Below are positions 29,308 through 39,625 of a stretch of 64,000 nt of DNA, in pieces. How positions within the stretch are numbered: the first letter of the stretch is position 1; every line of letters starts with the position of its first letter. Under the pieces are notes generated by a model. It saw only the letters and a list, made by a program, of their open reading frames with translations, was not told the origin of the DNA and did not search any database. The stretch is taken from assembly GCF_003316875.1 (NCBI RefSeq), contig NZ_QMIL01000001.1:806001-870000 (forward strand), in the 5' to 3' direction. This DNA comes from Aliidiomarina celeris. GTDB taxonomy: Bacteria; Pseudomonadota; Gammaproteobacteria; Enterobacterales; Alteromonadaceae. The position numbers and the translations under genes are program-made.

Positions 29308-30088
29308 TATTGCTCTTCTTATTATCGCCCTTGCCGCGCCAAAAGCATTCAGCTGGGGCTTTCAAGGCCATGAATATATTGGCAACGTCACCTGGGCCTA
29401 CTTGTCGCCCCAAGCGCAAACTTGGGTTGCTAAGCACCTGGAACTGGTGGGTGAAGAATCGCTCGCTACCACGGCCACATGGGCCGATCGCGTGCGCGGC
29501 ACGGAAGAAGGCCGCTGGATGGGCCCTCTGCACTTTGCCAACATTCCGCCAGAACAAACCGAAATGGACCTCGAACGCGACTGCCCAAATCGCCGTTGTG
29601 TGGTGGGCGCCACCTATAACGACCTCGACGTGTTGTTAAGCACCAGCGCCAGCGCGCAAGAAAAAGCCGAAGCGCTGCGCACCCTTACCCACTGGATCAC
29701 CGACATTCATCAGCCGCTGCATTTAGGCTTTGCCCGCGATCGCGGAGGGAACAGTTTGCGCTTAACCTACCGCGACAACGAAACCAACTTACACTCGTTC
29801 TGGGACTCGGTTATTATTCGTGGCAAGAACTTACCCGAACCGGCCCGCATGGCAGCAGAATATCCATTGCCAAGCGCCCCGAGTGACCTGTACGCCGCGG
29901 TATTAAGTTGGGCCAATGAGTCAAACCACTTAGCGCGCGAATATGCCTATGCCGGCATTGAGCAAGGCAGCGTCGTCAACGAAGCTTACGTTGAGCGCGC
30001 AAAACCCATTGTTCGCCAGCAACTGGTTCACGCCGCCCAGCGCCTTGCCTTTATTATTGAAGCGGCTGCAGCGCAAGACCGCTCTTAA
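29291..30088 (+). CDS. S1/P1-type zinc-dependent nuclease, exported
   Basis: A 265-residue protein with a signal peptide (about residues 1-21). Cleavage before Trp22 would expose WGFQGHEYIG, the N-terminal tryptophan and histidine that ligate zinc in P1 and S1 nucleases. Further ligands are visible in TWADRVR, ITDIHQPLHLG and NLHSFWDS. The family degrades single-stranded DNA and RNA and removes 3'-phosphates; in a marine bacterium it could scavenge nucleic-acid phosphorus. Its start lies inside the yciK 3' end. Its stop overlaps that of the convergent CpeT-like gene. Confidence 0.92.
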   Translation: MRKLASIALLIIALAAPKAFSWGFQGHEYIGNVTWAYLSPQAQTWVAKHLELVGEESLATTATWADRVRGTEEGRWMGPLHFANIPPEQTEMDLERDCPNRRCVVGATYNDLDVLLSTSASAQEKAEALRTLTHWITDIHQPLHLGFARDRGGNSLRLTYRDNETNLHSFWDSVIIRGKNLPEPARMAAEYPLPSAPSDLYAAVLSWANESNHLAREYAYAGIEQGSVVNEAYVERAKPIVRQQLVHAAQRLAFIIEAAAAQDRS

Positions 30089-31104
30089 TCTTCGTCTGTT
30101 GCCAATATCGTTCCGTGGTAGTCTGCTTCGCGCAGCTCTACCCGGAGCGGTAACTCCTCATGAAACCACCGGCCGTTCTCGGCCGCAATTTGCCACTGGT
30201 GTATCGGTTGTTCTTCGCCCAAAGCATAAACGCGTATGGTTAAAACCTCGGCATGCTCGGCGTGTTTGGTTACCTGTACCTGATAAGGCAATAACTGCTG
30301 TTCCGCTACGGTTCGTAAGTTAATGCGCTGACCGTGATCATGAACGCGCTTGTCACCCTCTACCGCAATCCACTCGTTGTCGTTCTCTCCATTTGCGCCC
30401 GAGGGTAAAAACGTTACTGTCATGTCAAAAAAGCGAATAGGCTCACTCACCATTGCGCCACCAGAGCCCCCTTCTGCGGTTTCCACTGGCTCGCGCGCTG
30501 CGTCGTATAGCGTTTCAATCACCGACACCCGCTCAGGCTCTACCCTAAGCTGGCTCTCAAAATAAATTTGCGCACCGCTCTCGTCTTGAAAATAGCACTG
30601 CTCTGGGTCGCGATAGCCTTCATAGGCGTCGTTTTGCTGGGTCCATTTTACTTCACAGCCTGGCAAACGCTGTAAATCTGCCAGCGCAATCGGCTGCTCG
30701 ATATTCACAGGCCCTGCGCTCTCCTCGCTAAAGACGAACGTATACTGCACTAATGTTTGTTCGCTCGAAAACAACCGCGACTCCACCACAAACCGATACA
30801 CCTGCCGGCGAAAATACTGGCTTTCATGCAAAAACCGTTGTTCCACTAATAACACCGTTTCACCGGTATCCAGTTTGGCGGGCCTAACCCGCTGCACCAC
30901 AGGCGGAAAGCTCGCGACCGCGTCTGGGTCGCGCGTCGACGGGAAAAAGTTCGAATAGGTGCCAGGGTAGAGCGCTAACAGCTGCTCCCGCTGTTGTTCT
31001 TTTGAAAGCGGCGCAGGCGCTACATCGGCGCTGGTTTCAGCCGCCACTAAAGGGCTTGAGATCAGAACAGTGAAAGCGATTGAAAGTTGTTGCAAACGGG
31101 TCAT
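30085..31104 (-). CDS. CpcT/CpeT chromophore-lyase-fold protein with C-terminal extension, exported
   Basis: A 339-residue protein with a signal peptide (MTRLQQLSIAFTVLIS...AA). The ATG at 31104 is chosen because AGGA lies six bases upstream; another at 31119 has none. The first 200 residues or so follow the CpcT/CpeT pattern: LYPGTYSNF near the start, then QYFRRQVYRF, LPGCEVKW, YEGYRDPEQCYF and YFESQLRV. In cyanobacteria such proteins attach bilins to phycobiliproteins; here no phycobiliprotein is seen, so the activity must differ. The last 130 or so residues form a second domain I do not recognise. The stop overlaps that of the convergent nuclease gene. Confidence 0.65.
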   Translation of the reverse strand: MTRLQQLSIAFTVLISSPLVAAETSADVAPAPLSKEQQREQLLALYPGTYSNFFPSTRDPDAVASFPPVVQRVRPAKLDTGETVLLVEQRFLHESQYFRRQVYRFVVESRLFSSEQTLVQYTFVFSEESAGPVNIEQPIALADLQRLPGCEVKWTQQNDAYEGYRDPEQCYFQDESGAQIYFESQLRVEPERVSVIETLYDAAREPVETAEGGSGGAMVSEPIRFFDMTVTFLPSGANGENDNEWIAVEGDKRVHDHGQRINLRTVAEQQLLPYQVQVTKHAEHAEVLTIRVYALGEEQPIHQWQIAAENGRWFHEELPLRVELREADYHGTILATDED

Positions 31105-31282
31105 GAAAATCCTGTTCATTCTAGCAGAGGCCTATGCCGCTGCGTTACAAAGGCATTAACCTACCCTAGATTGGGGGTAAAAGTGAACACTTCACCGAGA
31201 ACTTACGTATTTGTAGCGGGTCAGATAATCGGGCACTATGGCTCATCATTCCTATTTGCAATACAGGCAGTCATCGCAAACT

Positions 31283-32344
31283 ATGAGAAAAACCAAAAAA
31301 AACACCTTCATGTTGTCTTTCTTAGCAAGCGCTATTGCCACAGTAACTCTCGCCGCTTCAGCGCACGCAAGCCCGAGTATAGAAGCGGAGCTTATTCTTC
31401 CCGAAGGCCAATGGGTAAGCCTTTCGGCGCCCACTGAACACATTATTTGGCTCGGCTCGAACAATGGCGTGGTGGCGCTTTCCACCGACGGCGGGCAAAA
31501 CTTTGAGTTACAGACCCCCGCTGGCGCAAGTAATCATCCGGTTATTCGGCAAATCAGCGCGCAAGACGACCGCCATGCTTATGTGCTCACTTCCGGGCGC
31601 GGCGAATTGTCGCGCCTTTATATTACCCGTAATGCCGGCTTCAGTTGGCGTCGGCTCTATCGCGGGAACGGCGACGAGCAATTGCGCTGCTTCGCCATGA
31701 TCCCAGACGGCGAAGCTTGGATTCTCGCCGACACCCTGCACGACAACTGGCATGTGGTGCGGAGCAGTAATGGCACCCATTGGATCAGTTCTCGCAGCGG
31801 CTTTTCCGAACGGCCGCAGCATGCGGAGCAAGCCAGCAACGACAGTCAGTCTTGTGCACGTTTTGAAAACGACACCTGGCTTATGGGTACCCGCAACGCT
31901 GAGCAAGCGCGCATGATCTACAAAGGCCGCAATAGCCTGCGTTTTCAAGTTGAGAACACACCTATGGCCGCGGGGCTTAACGCCGGCATAGAAGCGGTGT
32001 GGCCATACAGCGAGAGCGAGTTTCTGTTAGCCGGTGGCAGCTCCGAGCGCGCACAACTTCTACATGTTCGGCGCAACAGCGACACGCCCTTCACTGCTGT
32101 ACCACTGCCCGCTACTTACTCAAGCGCACTTAAACTGCTCCTACACAGTGGTAACCAGGTTATGATTGGCAACGCTGAAGGCTTTCACACCAGTGAAAAG
32201 CCCATAGAAAACAACGAATGGAATTGGCAACAGATAGGTAACTTTGGCGTGCAAGCATTAAGTTGTTATGCAGAAGAAGCCTGCTGGGCGCTAACGCACG
32301 GCGGCGATCAAGCAGGCCAAACTTTGGTGCGGATTCAATTTTAA
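31283..32344 (+). CDS. Exported BNR/Ycf48-like beta-propeller protein
   Basis: A 353-residue exported protein. The start at 31283 gives a signal peptide (MRKTKKNTFMLSFLASAIAT...ASAHA); an upstream ATG at 31238 would only add 15 residues before it. Repeated blades contain Asp-box-like turns, e.g. STDGGQNFELQ, ITRNAGFSWRRL and SSNGTHWISS, the pattern of sialidase-like and Ycf48-like propellers. No catalytic residues are evident, so a binding or assembly role is inferred. Its stop codon overlaps that of nqrM, which converges on it. Confidence 0.7.
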   Translation: MRKTKKNTFMLSFLASAIATVTLAASAHASPSIEAELILPEGQWVSLSAPTEHIIWLGSNNGVVALSTDGGQNFELQTPAGASNHPVIRQISAQDDRHAYVLTSGRGELSRLYITRNAGFSWRRLYRGNGDEQLRCFAMIPDGEAWILADTLHDNWHVVRSSNGTHWISSRSGFSERPQHAEQASNDSQSCARFENDTWLMGTRNAEQARMIYKGRNSLRFQVENTPMAAGLNAGIEAVWPYSESEFLLAGGSSERAQLLHVRRNSDTPFTAVPLPATYSSALKLLLHSGNQVMIGNAEGFHTSEKPIENNEWNWQQIGNFGVQALSCYAEEACWALTHGGDQAGQTLVRIQF

Positions 32345-32607
32345 TGAATCCGCTTTTCTTGCCAGGCCTTTTCTTTCGCTAAGCGCTCTTGCTCTTTCGC
32401 TAAGCGCTCGCTGTGTACTTTCTCTTCAGCGCCCATGCGCTTTAGCTTTTTGTCGCACGGGTTGTCGCAGTCGCACGCTTTTTCCATGCCTAACGCGCCA
32501 ATACCACCGCAACTGCCCGCTATAGATTTGCGCTGTACCATCACCCCAATGGCCATACCGCCAAATACCAGTAGCATTAGAATGAAAGCTAAAATTAGGG
32601 TTTGCAT
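32341..32607 (-). CDS. nqrM: Na+-NQR maturation protein NqrM
   Basis: An 88-residue protein (formerly DUF539). One N-terminal membrane helix (LILAFILMLLVFGGMAIGV) is followed by four cysteines, at residues 33, 45, 47 and 51 (GSCGG and ACDCDNPC). A basic and coiled C-terminus follows. NqrM is needed to deliver iron to the NqrD/NqrE cysteine site in Na+-NQR. It is the last gene of the nqr operon, its usual place after apbE, and converges on the propeller gene with overlapping stop codons. Confidence 0.93.
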   Translation of the reverse strand: MQTLILAFILMLLVFGGMAIGVMVQRKSIAGSCGGIGALGMEKACDCDNPCDKKLKRMGAEEKVHSERLAKEQERLAKEKAWQEKRIH

Positions 32608-32629
32608 GCGTTACCTCTCAGTGCGTGCT

Positions 32630-33436
32630 TTATAGCGAAACAGCTTGAATAGTTTGCCCAGTATAACGCGTTGCCGCGCCATTTTCACCTTGCCCAATGG
32701 CTGCAGGTAGCCCTAACCGTGCGGTAGTTGCGCGCGCGTCTTGCTCACTCATACTCGCCAGCCAGGCACTTAATGCACTCGCCATGGCTGCGCTTTCATG
32801 AGTAACAACCAGGTTGGTTCCGTTCTCGGCAAAGCGGGTGGCACTCTGTGCAACATGTTGCAACTGCCTTTTTTCCACATGGCCCACGCGGCGCTGGCCA
32901 TTAATTTCAATGTCGTAATGCTCAACACTCATCAATTCCATCAATTCCGCTACCCGGTCTACCATAAAGCCGTGCAGCAGCATGTCATAGTTGAGGGTTA
33001 CGTTGCGGTCGGCTTTTACCAATTGATGGTTCTGAATGCGAATGGGTGCGCTGTTGCTACCGCCCTCGCTAAATAAAGACAATTCACCTTGGGTAAGTAA
33101 ATAGAGCTCAACGCCAGTGGTTAAATAGGCTTCCAACTCGCGAGTAAGCACCATAGGCTCAGTAGAGCGCCATAAATTCACTTTATTTACTTCTGAGTTT
33201 TCGTACTCACTCGAAAATTGCAGTTCAATATGCTCTACCAAGCCACGCACGCGCTCACTTACCCGCGCTTCGGTTTGGTTACTGTTGGCCGTTACATAAA
33301 CCACATTGAACTGTAAATCTCGCACTTGCCCTTGTGCAATACGAGGCTCAGGCATTTCTGTACATGCAGACGCAAAAACGGCCAGCCCCAACGGGGCCAG
33401 CCATTTCATTACCTGACACGAAATTAAACGCATCAT
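32630..33436 (-). CDS. Degenerate ApbE-like lipoprotein in the nqr operon
   Basis: A 268-residue product from the ATG at 33436 (an ATG at 33409 is also possible) with a lipoprotein signal ending FASAC. It sits where apbE, the flavin transferase for NqrB and NqrC, normally lies, between nqrF and nqrM. ApbE traces remain: SEVNKVN (SELSRFN-like), LTRELEAYLTTGVELYLLTQG, MLLHGFMVDRVAELMELMSV and ATTARLGLPAA. It is about 70-80 residues shorter than usual. The DGAFDPT stretch is reduced to QGELSLF, and the motifs D-L-S-x-I-A-K-G and H-I-I-D-P-x-T-G are not recognisable. It may be inactive or have a changed role. Some other ApbE would then flavinylate the complex. Confidence 0.65.
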   Translation of the reverse strand: MMRLISCQVMKWLAPLGLAVFASACTEMPEPRIAQGQVRDLQFNVVYVTANSNQTEARVSERVRGLVEHIELQFSSEYENSEVNKVNLWRSTEPMVLTRELEAYLTTGVELYLLTQGELSLFSEGGSNSAPIRIQNHQLVKADRNVTLNYDMLLHGFMVDRVAELMELMSVEHYDIEINGQRRVGHVEKRQLQHVAQSATRFAENGTNLVVTHESAAMASALSAWLASMSEQDARATTARLGLPAAIGQGENGAATRYTGQTIQAVSL

Positions 33437-33448
33437 TGCTTTCAAGCC

Positions 33449-34675
33449 CTAGCCGCCGAAATCATCAAGCATGATGTTTTCGTCTTCTACGCCAAGCTCT
33501 TTTAGCATATTGATTACCGCTGCGTTCATCATGGGTGGACCACACATGTAGAACTCACAGTCTTCTGGGGCTGGGTGGTCTTTCAGGTAATTCTCCAACA
33601 GAACGTTGTGAATAAACCCAGTGTAACCTTCCCAATCGTCTTCCGGCTGCGGGTCAGAAAGTGCTACGTGCCATTCAAAGTTGTCGTTTTCACGCGCCAA
33701 CATGTCAAAGTCCTCAACGTAGAACATTTCTTTCTTCGAACGCGCACCGTACCAGAAGGTCATTTTGCGCTTCGAGTTTAAGCGGCGCAGTTGGTCAAAA
33801 ATGTGCGAACGCATGGGCGCCATACCAGCACCACCGCCCACAAATACCATTTCAGCTTCGGTATCTTTGGCGAAGAACTCACCAAATGGACCCGAAATGG
33901 TAACTTTGTCGCCCGCTTTTAGGCTGAAAATGTACGACGACATTTTGCCCGGCGGTAAGCTCATATCACGCGGAGGCGGCGTAGCAATACGCACGTTCAA
34001 CATGATAATGCCTTTCTCGTCTGGGTAGTTCGCCATCGAGTACGCACGAATGGTCTCGTCGTCTACCTTAGACTCCAGTTTAAAGAAGCCGAAGTGCTCC
34101 CAGTCGCCACGGAATTTGTCTTCAATTTCGAAGTCTTTAAATTTCACATGGTGGGGTGGCGCTTCAATTTGAATATAACCACCGGCACGGAACGGTACTT
34201 CTTCGCCTTCTGGCAACTGCACCACAAACTCTTTAATAAAGGTGGCCACGTTGTTATTCGACTTAACCGTACAGTCCCACTTCTTGATCCCGAAGATTTC
34301 TTCTTCAAGTTCAATTTTCATGTTCTGCTTCACGTTCACCTGACAAGACAAACGCGCACCGTCACGGGCTTCACCACGCGAAATATGGTCACGCTCAGTC
34401 GGCAGAATTTCACCGCCACCCTCTTTAATATGAACGATACACTGGCCGCATGAACCACCGCCACCACAGGCAGAAGACACGAAAATACCCGCATTGGCGA
34501 GTGCACCAAGCAACTTGGTGCCCGGCTGTGTGGTAATGGTTTTGTCTGGGTCATCGTTAATCACGATCTGCACATCACCAGAAGGGACTAGCTTGGATTT
34601 TGCGAATAAAATCACAACCACCAAAGCCAGTACAATTATGGTAAACATGCCTACGCCAAGATATATTTCTTGCAT
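33449..34675 (-). CDS. nqrF: Na+-translocating NADH:quinone reductase subunit F
   Basis: A 408-residue NADH-oxidising subunit. It has an N-terminal membrane helix ([16 protein letters not shown]), a 2Fe-2S domain with cysteines 70, 76, 79 and 111 ([10 protein letters not shown], then SCQVNV), then FAD-binding RAYSMANYP and the NADH-binding [15 protein letters not shown]. The cysteine positions agree with those of Vibrio NqrF. Electrons enter the complex here, from NADH to FAD to the 2Fe-2S cluster. It is separated by 42 bases from nqrE. Confidence 0.97.
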   Translation of the reverse strand: MQEIYLGVGMFTIIVLALVVVILFAKSKLVPSGDVQIVINDDPDKTITTQPGTKLLGALANAGIFVSSACGGGGSCGQCIVHIKEGGGEILPTERDHISRGEARDGARLSCQVNVKQNMKIELEEEIFGIKKWDCTVKSNNNVATFIKEFVVQLPEGEEVPFRAGGYIQIEAPPHHVKFKDFEIEDKFRGDWEHFGFFKLESKVDDETIRAYSMANYPDEKGIIMLNVRIATPPPRDMSLPPGKMSSYIFSLKAGDKVTISGPFGEFFAKDTEAEMVFVGGGAGMAPMRSHIFDQLRRLNSKRKMTFWYGARSKKEMFYVEDFDMLARENDNFEWHVALSDPQPEDDWEGYTGFIHNVLLENYLKDHPAPEDCEFYMCGPPMMNAAVINMLKELGVEDENIMLDDFGG

Positions 34676-34717
34676 CGACTTGTTCCTTTTATTCCTGCTA
34701 CTACTTTACACCGAGGT

Positions 34718-35326
34718 TTACAGAGATACGCCGGAAAACGACATAAAGCCCAAACCAATCAGACCCGTGCTGATAAAGGTAATTCCAAGGCCACGCAAGC
34801 CGTCAGGAATATCAGCGTATTTTAGCTTTTCGCGTACAGCGGCCAACAACGTGATCGCTAACGCCCAGCCCACACCCGAACCTACGCCGTAAACGACCGA
34901 TTCGGTGAAGTTATAGTCGCGCTCAACCATGAACAACACACCACCAAAAATGGCACAGTTCACGGTAATTAACGGCAAGAAAATACCCAGCGCGTTGTAA
35001 AGTGCAGGCAAGAATTTATCCAGCGTCATTTCTAAAATCTGAACCAACGCAGCAATAATGCCAATGAAGGTTAAGAAACGCAGGAAGCTGAGGTCTGCAT
35101 CTGGAAAACCTGCCCACGCCAAAGCGCCAGGGGCAAGAACATAAGTATTCACCAAGTTACCGGCTGGCACGGAAAGGCCCAACACCACAATAACGGCAAC
35201 ACCCAATCCAAATGCGGTAGTTACTTTTTTAGATACCGCGAGGAATGTACACATTCCCAGGAAGAACGAAAGTGCGAGGTTCTCAATGAACACGGCACGC
35301 ACGAACATGCTGATATAGTGTTCCAT
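34718..35326 (-). CDS. nqrE: Na+-translocating NADH:quinone reductase subunit E
   Basis: A 202-residue membrane subunit of six helices. The two half-repeats carry [11 protein letters not shown] (Cys26) and [14 protein letters not shown] (about Cys120), which together with the matching cysteines of NqrD hold the intramembrane iron site. The length and motifs agree with the family. It is transcribed with nqrD three bases upstream. Confidence 0.97.
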   Translation of the reverse strand: MEHYISMFVRAVFIENLALSFFLGMCTFLAVSKKVTTAFGLGVAVIVVLGLSVPAGNLVNTYVLAPGALAWAGFPDADLSFLRFLTFIGIIAALVQILEMTLDKFLPALYNALGIFLPLITVNCAIFGGVLFMVERDYNFTESVVYGVGSGVGWALAITLLAAVREKLKYADIPDGLRGLGITFISTGLIGLGFMSFSGVSL

Positions 35327-35329
35327 GAA

Positions 35330-35965
35330 TTAAGACTCCTTCGCTTCAACTTGTTCTGGGCGGAACACGCGTAACACCCAAATAAAACCACCAATAATAA
35401 AGAAAGCACTTGGCGGCATCACCAAGAGGCCAACCGGCGTATACCAACCACCTTCACTAATCAGTGAGAAAATTTGGTAGCCAAACAAGCTGCCCGAACC
35501 AAACAATTCACGAATGAAACCTACCGTCAGCAATACAATGGAATAGCCCAAACCATTTCCGATACCGTCAAGGAACGACATCATGGGTGGCTCTTTCATT
35601 GCAAAGGCTTCTGCGCGGCCCATTACAATACAGTTGGTAATAATCAAACCTACAAATACCGACAGCTCTTGTGCGATATCGTACGCGTATGCTTTCAAGA
35701 TTTGGTCAACCACAATTACCAAGCTGGCAATAATCGTCATTTGCACAATAATACGTACACTCGACGGAATGTGGTTGCGAATAATCGAGATAAACAAGTT
35801 TGAGAACGCCACCACTAAGGTTAAAGCGATACACATTACCAAGGTTTTATCTAAAGTTGAGGTAACCGCCAAGGCAGAACACACCCCAAGAATTTGTAAC
35901 GCAATTGGGTTATTGGCAAAAATAGGCCCAAACAGCGTTTGTTTTACTTCTTTCGCGCTAGCCAT
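35330..35965 (-). CDS. nqrD: Na+-translocating NADH:quinone reductase subunit D
   Basis: A 211-residue six-helix membrane subunit, homologous to NqrE in inverted topology. Iron-site cysteines lie in [11 protein letters not shown] (about 29) and [14 protein letters not shown] (about 112). The first base of its start codon lies at the end of the nqrC stop region (35965), so the two genes are coupled. It is needed for electron transfer between NqrF and NqrC. Confidence 0.97.
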   Translation of the reverse strand: MASAKEVKQTLFGPIFANNPIALQILGVCSALAVTSTLDKTLVMCIALTLVVAFSNLFISIIRNHIPSSVRIIVQMTIIASLVIVVDQILKAYAYDIAQELSVFVGLIITNCIVMGRAEAFAMKEPPMMSFLDGIGNGLGYSIVLLTVGFIRELFGSGSLFGYQIFSLISEGGWYTPVGLLVMPPSAFFIIGGFIWVLRVFRPEQVEAKES

Positions 35966-36729
35966 TATAAAATCGCTCCTTGTTCACGGAGTTTAGCAAG
36001 CAACGGGCCGTAGGCAGAGTCACTCAACCAGAACTGCAAGGTGTTGTTCACACCGTTACTGGTAATGGTTGCACCCGACAATGCGTCTACACCGTTGTCA
36101 CGGTTACCGGCGCCCTTCGCCACTTCAATCACCACCTCGCCGTTACTGTTTACCGCAGTAAGGCCTTTAAAGTTTGCCGTCCAGCGCGGGTTTTGAATTT
36201 CGCCGCCCAAGCCAGGGGTTTCTTGGTGTTGATAAAAGTATATGTCGCGAATGGTTTGGCCGTCAGGCTCAACCGCTAAATAAGCGTACATCATGCCCCA
36301 GAGGCCAGCACCACGAATATCCATAAGGTACGTTTGTACCGAGCCTTCCGCATCGGTTACGGCGTACACTGGAATTTCCGCGCGCATGTCACGAACACCA
36401 GCTTGCTGAGCACCGTCAACACCCGACAAGATCGCTACGTTGGCAAGGTGTTGATCCATTGCAGTTAAGGTATCAAACGCCTGTAACTCACCGGTTTGCT
36501 GATTAAATGCCGCCACACGAACGCGCTCGGCGAAAACCACGTCGGCCGCACGGCCTTCGCGGTCAACACCCGCGGTGTTCAGAATGTTAACCTGCTTGGC
36601 AAGCGCCGCATTGGCTTCTTGCTTACTTTTTAAACCAACAGCTGAACCCGCAACAATAATCGAGCACACTAAACAAAGTGCAATTACAACTGTGAAGGTT
36701 TTGCTAATACTGTCATTGCTTTTAGACAT
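35965..36729 (-). CDS. nqrC: Na+-translocating NADH:quinone reductase subunit C
   Basis: A 254-residue subunit with one N-terminal helix and a periplasmic FMN domain. The covalent FMN threonine is expected at T221 in [10 protein letters not shown], so the substrate site for an ApbE transferase is intact. The ATG at 36729 ([10 protein letters not shown]) is preferred to a TTG three codons earlier because GGAGGG lies nine bases upstream. It overlaps the nqrB end by 8 bases. Its intact FMN site contrasts with the eroded apbE-like gene of the operon. Confidence 0.96.
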   Translation of the reverse strand: MSKSNDSISKTFTVVIALCLVCSIIVAGSAVGLKSKQEANAALAKQVNILNTAGVDREGRAADVVFAERVRVAAFNQQTGELQAFDTLTAMDQHLANVAILSGVDGAQQAGVRDMRAEIPVYAVTDAEGSVQTYLMDIRGAGLWGMMYAYLAVEPDGQTIRDIYFYQHQETPGLGGEIQNPRWTANFKGLTAVNSNGEVVIEVAKGAGNRDNGVDALSGATITSNGVNNTLQFWLSDSAYGPLLAKLREQGAIL

Positions 36730-37948
36730 GGCGTGCAACCCTCCGCTTAATGTTGGCCTGTACTACAAAGTGGTCAAACAGCGGTGCAAATACGTTTGCA
36801 AACAGAATTGCAAGCATAATGCCCTCTGGGAAAGCAGGGTTAATTACCCGAATCATTACGGTCATTAAACCAATAAGAATACCGTATGCCCATTTACCAC
36901 TGTTGGTAAACGACGCCGACACAGGGTCTGTCGCCATAAAGAACATACCAAAGGCAAAGCCACCAATAACCAAGTGCCAATACCACGGCATTGCAAACAT
37001 GGCGTTGGTTTCGCTGCCAATCAGGTTCAACAGGCCAGAGAACACCACCATACCGATGAACACACCGCCGACAATGCGCCAAGACGCAATGCGGAAGTAA
37101 ATCAGTGCCAAACCACCAATGGCGATGGCTAAGGTAGAAACCTCACCTACAGAGCCAGGGATACGGCCTAAGAAAGCGTCCATCCACGTCCACGCGCCAA
37201 TCACTTGGCTCGAGAGGTCGGTTGCATACGTCGCGTTACCATTAAACGCTTCGGTTAATGCGGTCGCACCGGTGTAACCGTCGGCTGCAGTCCATACTTG
37301 GTCGCCAGAAATTGCTGCTGGGAACGAGAAGTATAAGAACGCACGACCGGTTAACGCGGGGTTCAAGAAGTTACGGCCCGTTCCGCCGAAAATTTCTTTA
37401 CCCATTACGATACCAAAGGTGATACCGAGGGCCACTTGCCACAATGGAATGGTCGCCGGCAGAATCAACGCGAACAGCACCGAGGTTACGAAGAAACCTT
37501 CGTTAATTTCGTGCTTACGAATAGAGGCGAAGAGTACTTCCCAGAAACCGCCCACAACGAAGGCCGTTGCGTAAATCGGTAAGAAGAAGCACGCGCCGTA
37601 CCACATCATAGCGCCCCAACCTGCATTGGCGCCGAGCTCACCACCGAGTAGCTGGAACAAACCAACCTGCCAGATATCGGCGAGTTGATAGCCTTCAACC
37701 ACTGCAAGGTTTGCCTGAAAACCTACGTTATACATGCCGTAAAACATGGCTGGGAAGGTCATCATCCACACAAAGATCATGATCCGCTTCAAGTCCACGT
37801 TATCGCGAACGTGCGTAGCACCTTTGGTGGTTGTACCTGGGGTGTACAGAATAGTCGCTACTGCTTCGTAAAGCGCATACCACTTTTCGTGTTTGCCGCC
37901 TTTTTCGAAGTTTGGCTCAATCTGCTCAAGATAATGCTTCAAGCTCAT
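36722..37948 (-). CDS. nqrB: Na+-translocating NADH:quinone reductase subunit B
   Basis: A 408-residue membrane subunit with about 10 helices. The start at 37948 ([14 protein letters not shown]) is the usual N-terminus and has GAGG about eight bases upstream. The covalent FMN site [10 protein letters not shown] (T229) is intact. [18 protein letters not shown] is a family signature. NqrB also binds riboflavin and forms part of the sodium path. It follows nqrA by 2 bases. Confidence 0.97.
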   Translation of the reverse strand: MSLKHYLEQIEPNFEKGGKHEKWYALYEAVATILYTPGTTTKGATHVRDNVDLKRIMIFVWMMTFPAMFYGMYNVGFQANLAVVEGYQLADIWQVGLFQLLGGELGANAGWGAMMWYGACFFLPIYATAFVVGGFWEVLFASIRKHEINEGFFVTSVLFALILPATIPLWQVALGITFGIVMGKEIFGGTGRNFLNPALTGRAFLYFSFPAAISGDQVWTAADGYTGATALTEAFNGNATYATDLSSQVIGAWTWMDAFLGRIPGSVGEVSTLAIAIGGLALIYFRIASWRIVGGVFIGMVVFSGLLNLIGSETNAMFAMPWYWHLVIGGFAFGMFFMATDPVSASFTNSGKWAYGILIGLMTVMIRVINPAFPEGIMLAILFANVFAPLFDHFVVQANIKRRVARHV

Positions 37949-37950
37949 GA

Positions 37951-39291
37951 TTAGCCCTCTTTCTCGATCGTCGTCAGGCATTTGCGAAGCAACGGCCCGA
38001 AATCATATTTGCCGGGGCACACATAGGTGCACAGCGCTAAGTCTTCTTCGTCCAACTCAAGACAGCCCAACGCTTGTGCGCTTTCGATATCGCCTGCACA
38101 AAGGTCACGAAGTAACAAGGTTGGCAGAATATCTAATGGCATAACCCGCTCATAGTTGCCAATGGGCACCATGGCACGGTTTGAACCGTTGGTTGAGGCA
38201 TTCATGTTGTAAAGTTTGTTCGGGCTTAAGTGGCCCGCATAGGCGCGAGTGATCGAGTGCATTTCTTTACCCGGCCAAATCCAACCGAATAACAACTTCT
38301 CGTCACCCTCTTCCAACACACTTACTTGTTGGTGGAAGCGGCCGAGGAATGCGTGAGGCCCTTGCGCTTTGTGGCCGTTCAGTACAGAACCCGACACCAC
38401 ACGCTGGTTGCCTTCAGCAATTTCGCCTTTCAGCAAGTCGTTTAAGTTAGCGCCTAAACGGGTACGCAGCAAACGCGGATGCTTCACACCTGGGCCACCA
38501 ATGGCAACCACGCGGTCAGTGAACAATTCGCCGGTGGTGAAGAGTTTACCGATAGCAATCACGTCTTGCGCATTTAAATGCCAAACGTGGTGCTGCATAC
38601 TCACCCCTTCGAGGAAGTGAATGTGCGTGCCTACGTTACCCGCAGGGTGAACGCCCTTGAAGGTTTCGTGGGTTACGGGAGCGCTACCGAAGTCTAGGTT
38701 TGCGTCCGGCGCGCTCGCAACGTACAGTTTGCCTTCGGTCAAGCGGCTTACCACTTTGAGGCCGTCGACAAACGCGTCGCTGTTTTCTTTAATCGCTAGC
38801 ACCGGGTCGCCCGCGAGCGGGTTGGTGTCCATCGCGTTCACGAAAATCGCTTTTGGCACTGAGTCAAGCTTTGGCGAGCGTGAGTATGGCCGCGTTCTGA
38901 ACGCTGTCCACAAACCCGAATCTACGAGATTCTGCTGCACGTTTTCGCGGCTGAGTTGCAGCAGCTTATCGGCAGAGTATTGCTCGAACGTTTCCTGCTC
39001 GTCGCCGTCAATTTCAATAACGACAGACTGCAAAACTCGTTGCTTGCCTCGGTTAATTTCTTTAACTACACCGGCTGCAGGAGCAGTGAATTTAACACCG
39101 GGGTTCTTCTTGTCTTCAAAAAGAACCTGACCTTTTTTGACCCGGTCATCAACCTGGACATACATGGTCGGGCGCATACCCACATACTCTTCACCCAGTA
39201 CAGCTACGGATTTGATGGCAGGGCCATCCTCGATAATCTGCTGTGGAGCACCCGCAATAGGGATGTCCAGTCCTTTCTTTATCGTAATCAT
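37951..39291 (-). CDS. nqrA: Na+-translocating NADH:quinone reductase subunit A
   Basis: A 446-residue subunit, first gene of nqrABCDEF. The ATG at 39291 gives [18 protein letters not shown], the standard start; a GTG four codons earlier exists but is less likely. Family motifs include [16 protein letters not shown] and [21 protein letters not shown]. NqrA is the cytosolic subunit associated with quinone reduction. An intrinsic terminator facing the operon from upstream (39354-39379) suggests that nqrA has its own promoter between 39292 and 39353. Confidence 0.97.
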   Translation of the reverse strand: MITIKKGLDIPIAGAPQQIIEDGPAIKSVAVLGEEYVGMRPTMYVQVDDRVKKGQVLFEDKKNPGVKFTAPAAGVVKEINRGKQRVLQSVVIEIDGDEQETFEQYSADKLLQLSRENVQQNLVDSGLWTAFRTRPYSRSPKLDSVPKAIFVNAMDTNPLAGDPVLAIKENSDAFVDGLKVVSRLTEGKLYVASAPDANLDFGSAPVTHETFKGVHPAGNVGTHIHFLEGVSMQHHVWHLNAQDVIAIGKLFTTGELFTDRVVAIGGPGVKHPRLLRTRLGANLNDLLKGEIAEGNQRVVSGSVLNGHKAQGPHAFLGRFHQQVSVLEEGDEKLLFGWIWPGKEMHSITRAYAGHLSPNKLYNMNASTNGSNRAMVPIGNYERVMPLDILPTLLLRDLCAGDIESAQALGCLELDEEDLALCTYVCPGKYDFGPLLRKCLTTIEKEG

Positions 39292-39353
39292 ACGCGTCTG
39301 CACTACTCAATTTTAGGGAAGATTGAAAGCTCAAAATTCGTTACGCAACAGAA

Positions 39354-39379
39354 TAAAAAAACCCTGTACTTTACAGGGT
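39354..39379 (-). terminator. Intrinsic terminator on the minus strand, upstream of nqrA
   Basis: A perfect 8-bp stem ACCCTGTA-CTT-TACAGGGT (39361-39379) is followed on the minus strand by seven U residues (A-run 39354-39360). It would stop transcripts coming from the right, i.e. from fabV read through the RAYT region antisense, before they reach nqrA 63 bases on. Confidence 0.8.
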
Positions 39380-39421
39380 CGATATTCTATCACTTTCTAA
39401 ACAAAATTAAATGCCAATTAT

Positions 39422-39540
39422 GGGGTCAGATAACACTCCCCCCTCTAACTTCGGGGTCAGATCCCACTTTTCAGCCGTTTTTCCCAGTTTTCGCTGACTC
39501 CGCGGGTTTACTCTGACCCCATCAAGCTGGGGTCAGATCC
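39422..39540. repeat. REP cluster B, upstream of the RAYT gene
   Basis: Four GGGGTCAGA-core units: forward at 39422 (GGGGTCAGATAACACTCC), 39453 and 39529 (GGGGTCAGATCC), and inverted at 39512-39520 (TTTACTCTGACCCC). The last forward unit ends 86 bases before the transposase ATG. Together with cluster C it brackets the transposase gene, the usual arrangement of REP-associated transposases with their target repeats. The interval 39292-39625 between nqrA and the transposase holds only this cluster and the terminator. Confidence 0.88.
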
Positions 39541-39625
39541 TCATCTTTGTGCGCAAATGCTGAAAAGATCGGCATTAGTGGATTCGCCAGTCTAAATTTA
39601 AAGCCCCAACAACAAGGAGGTAATT

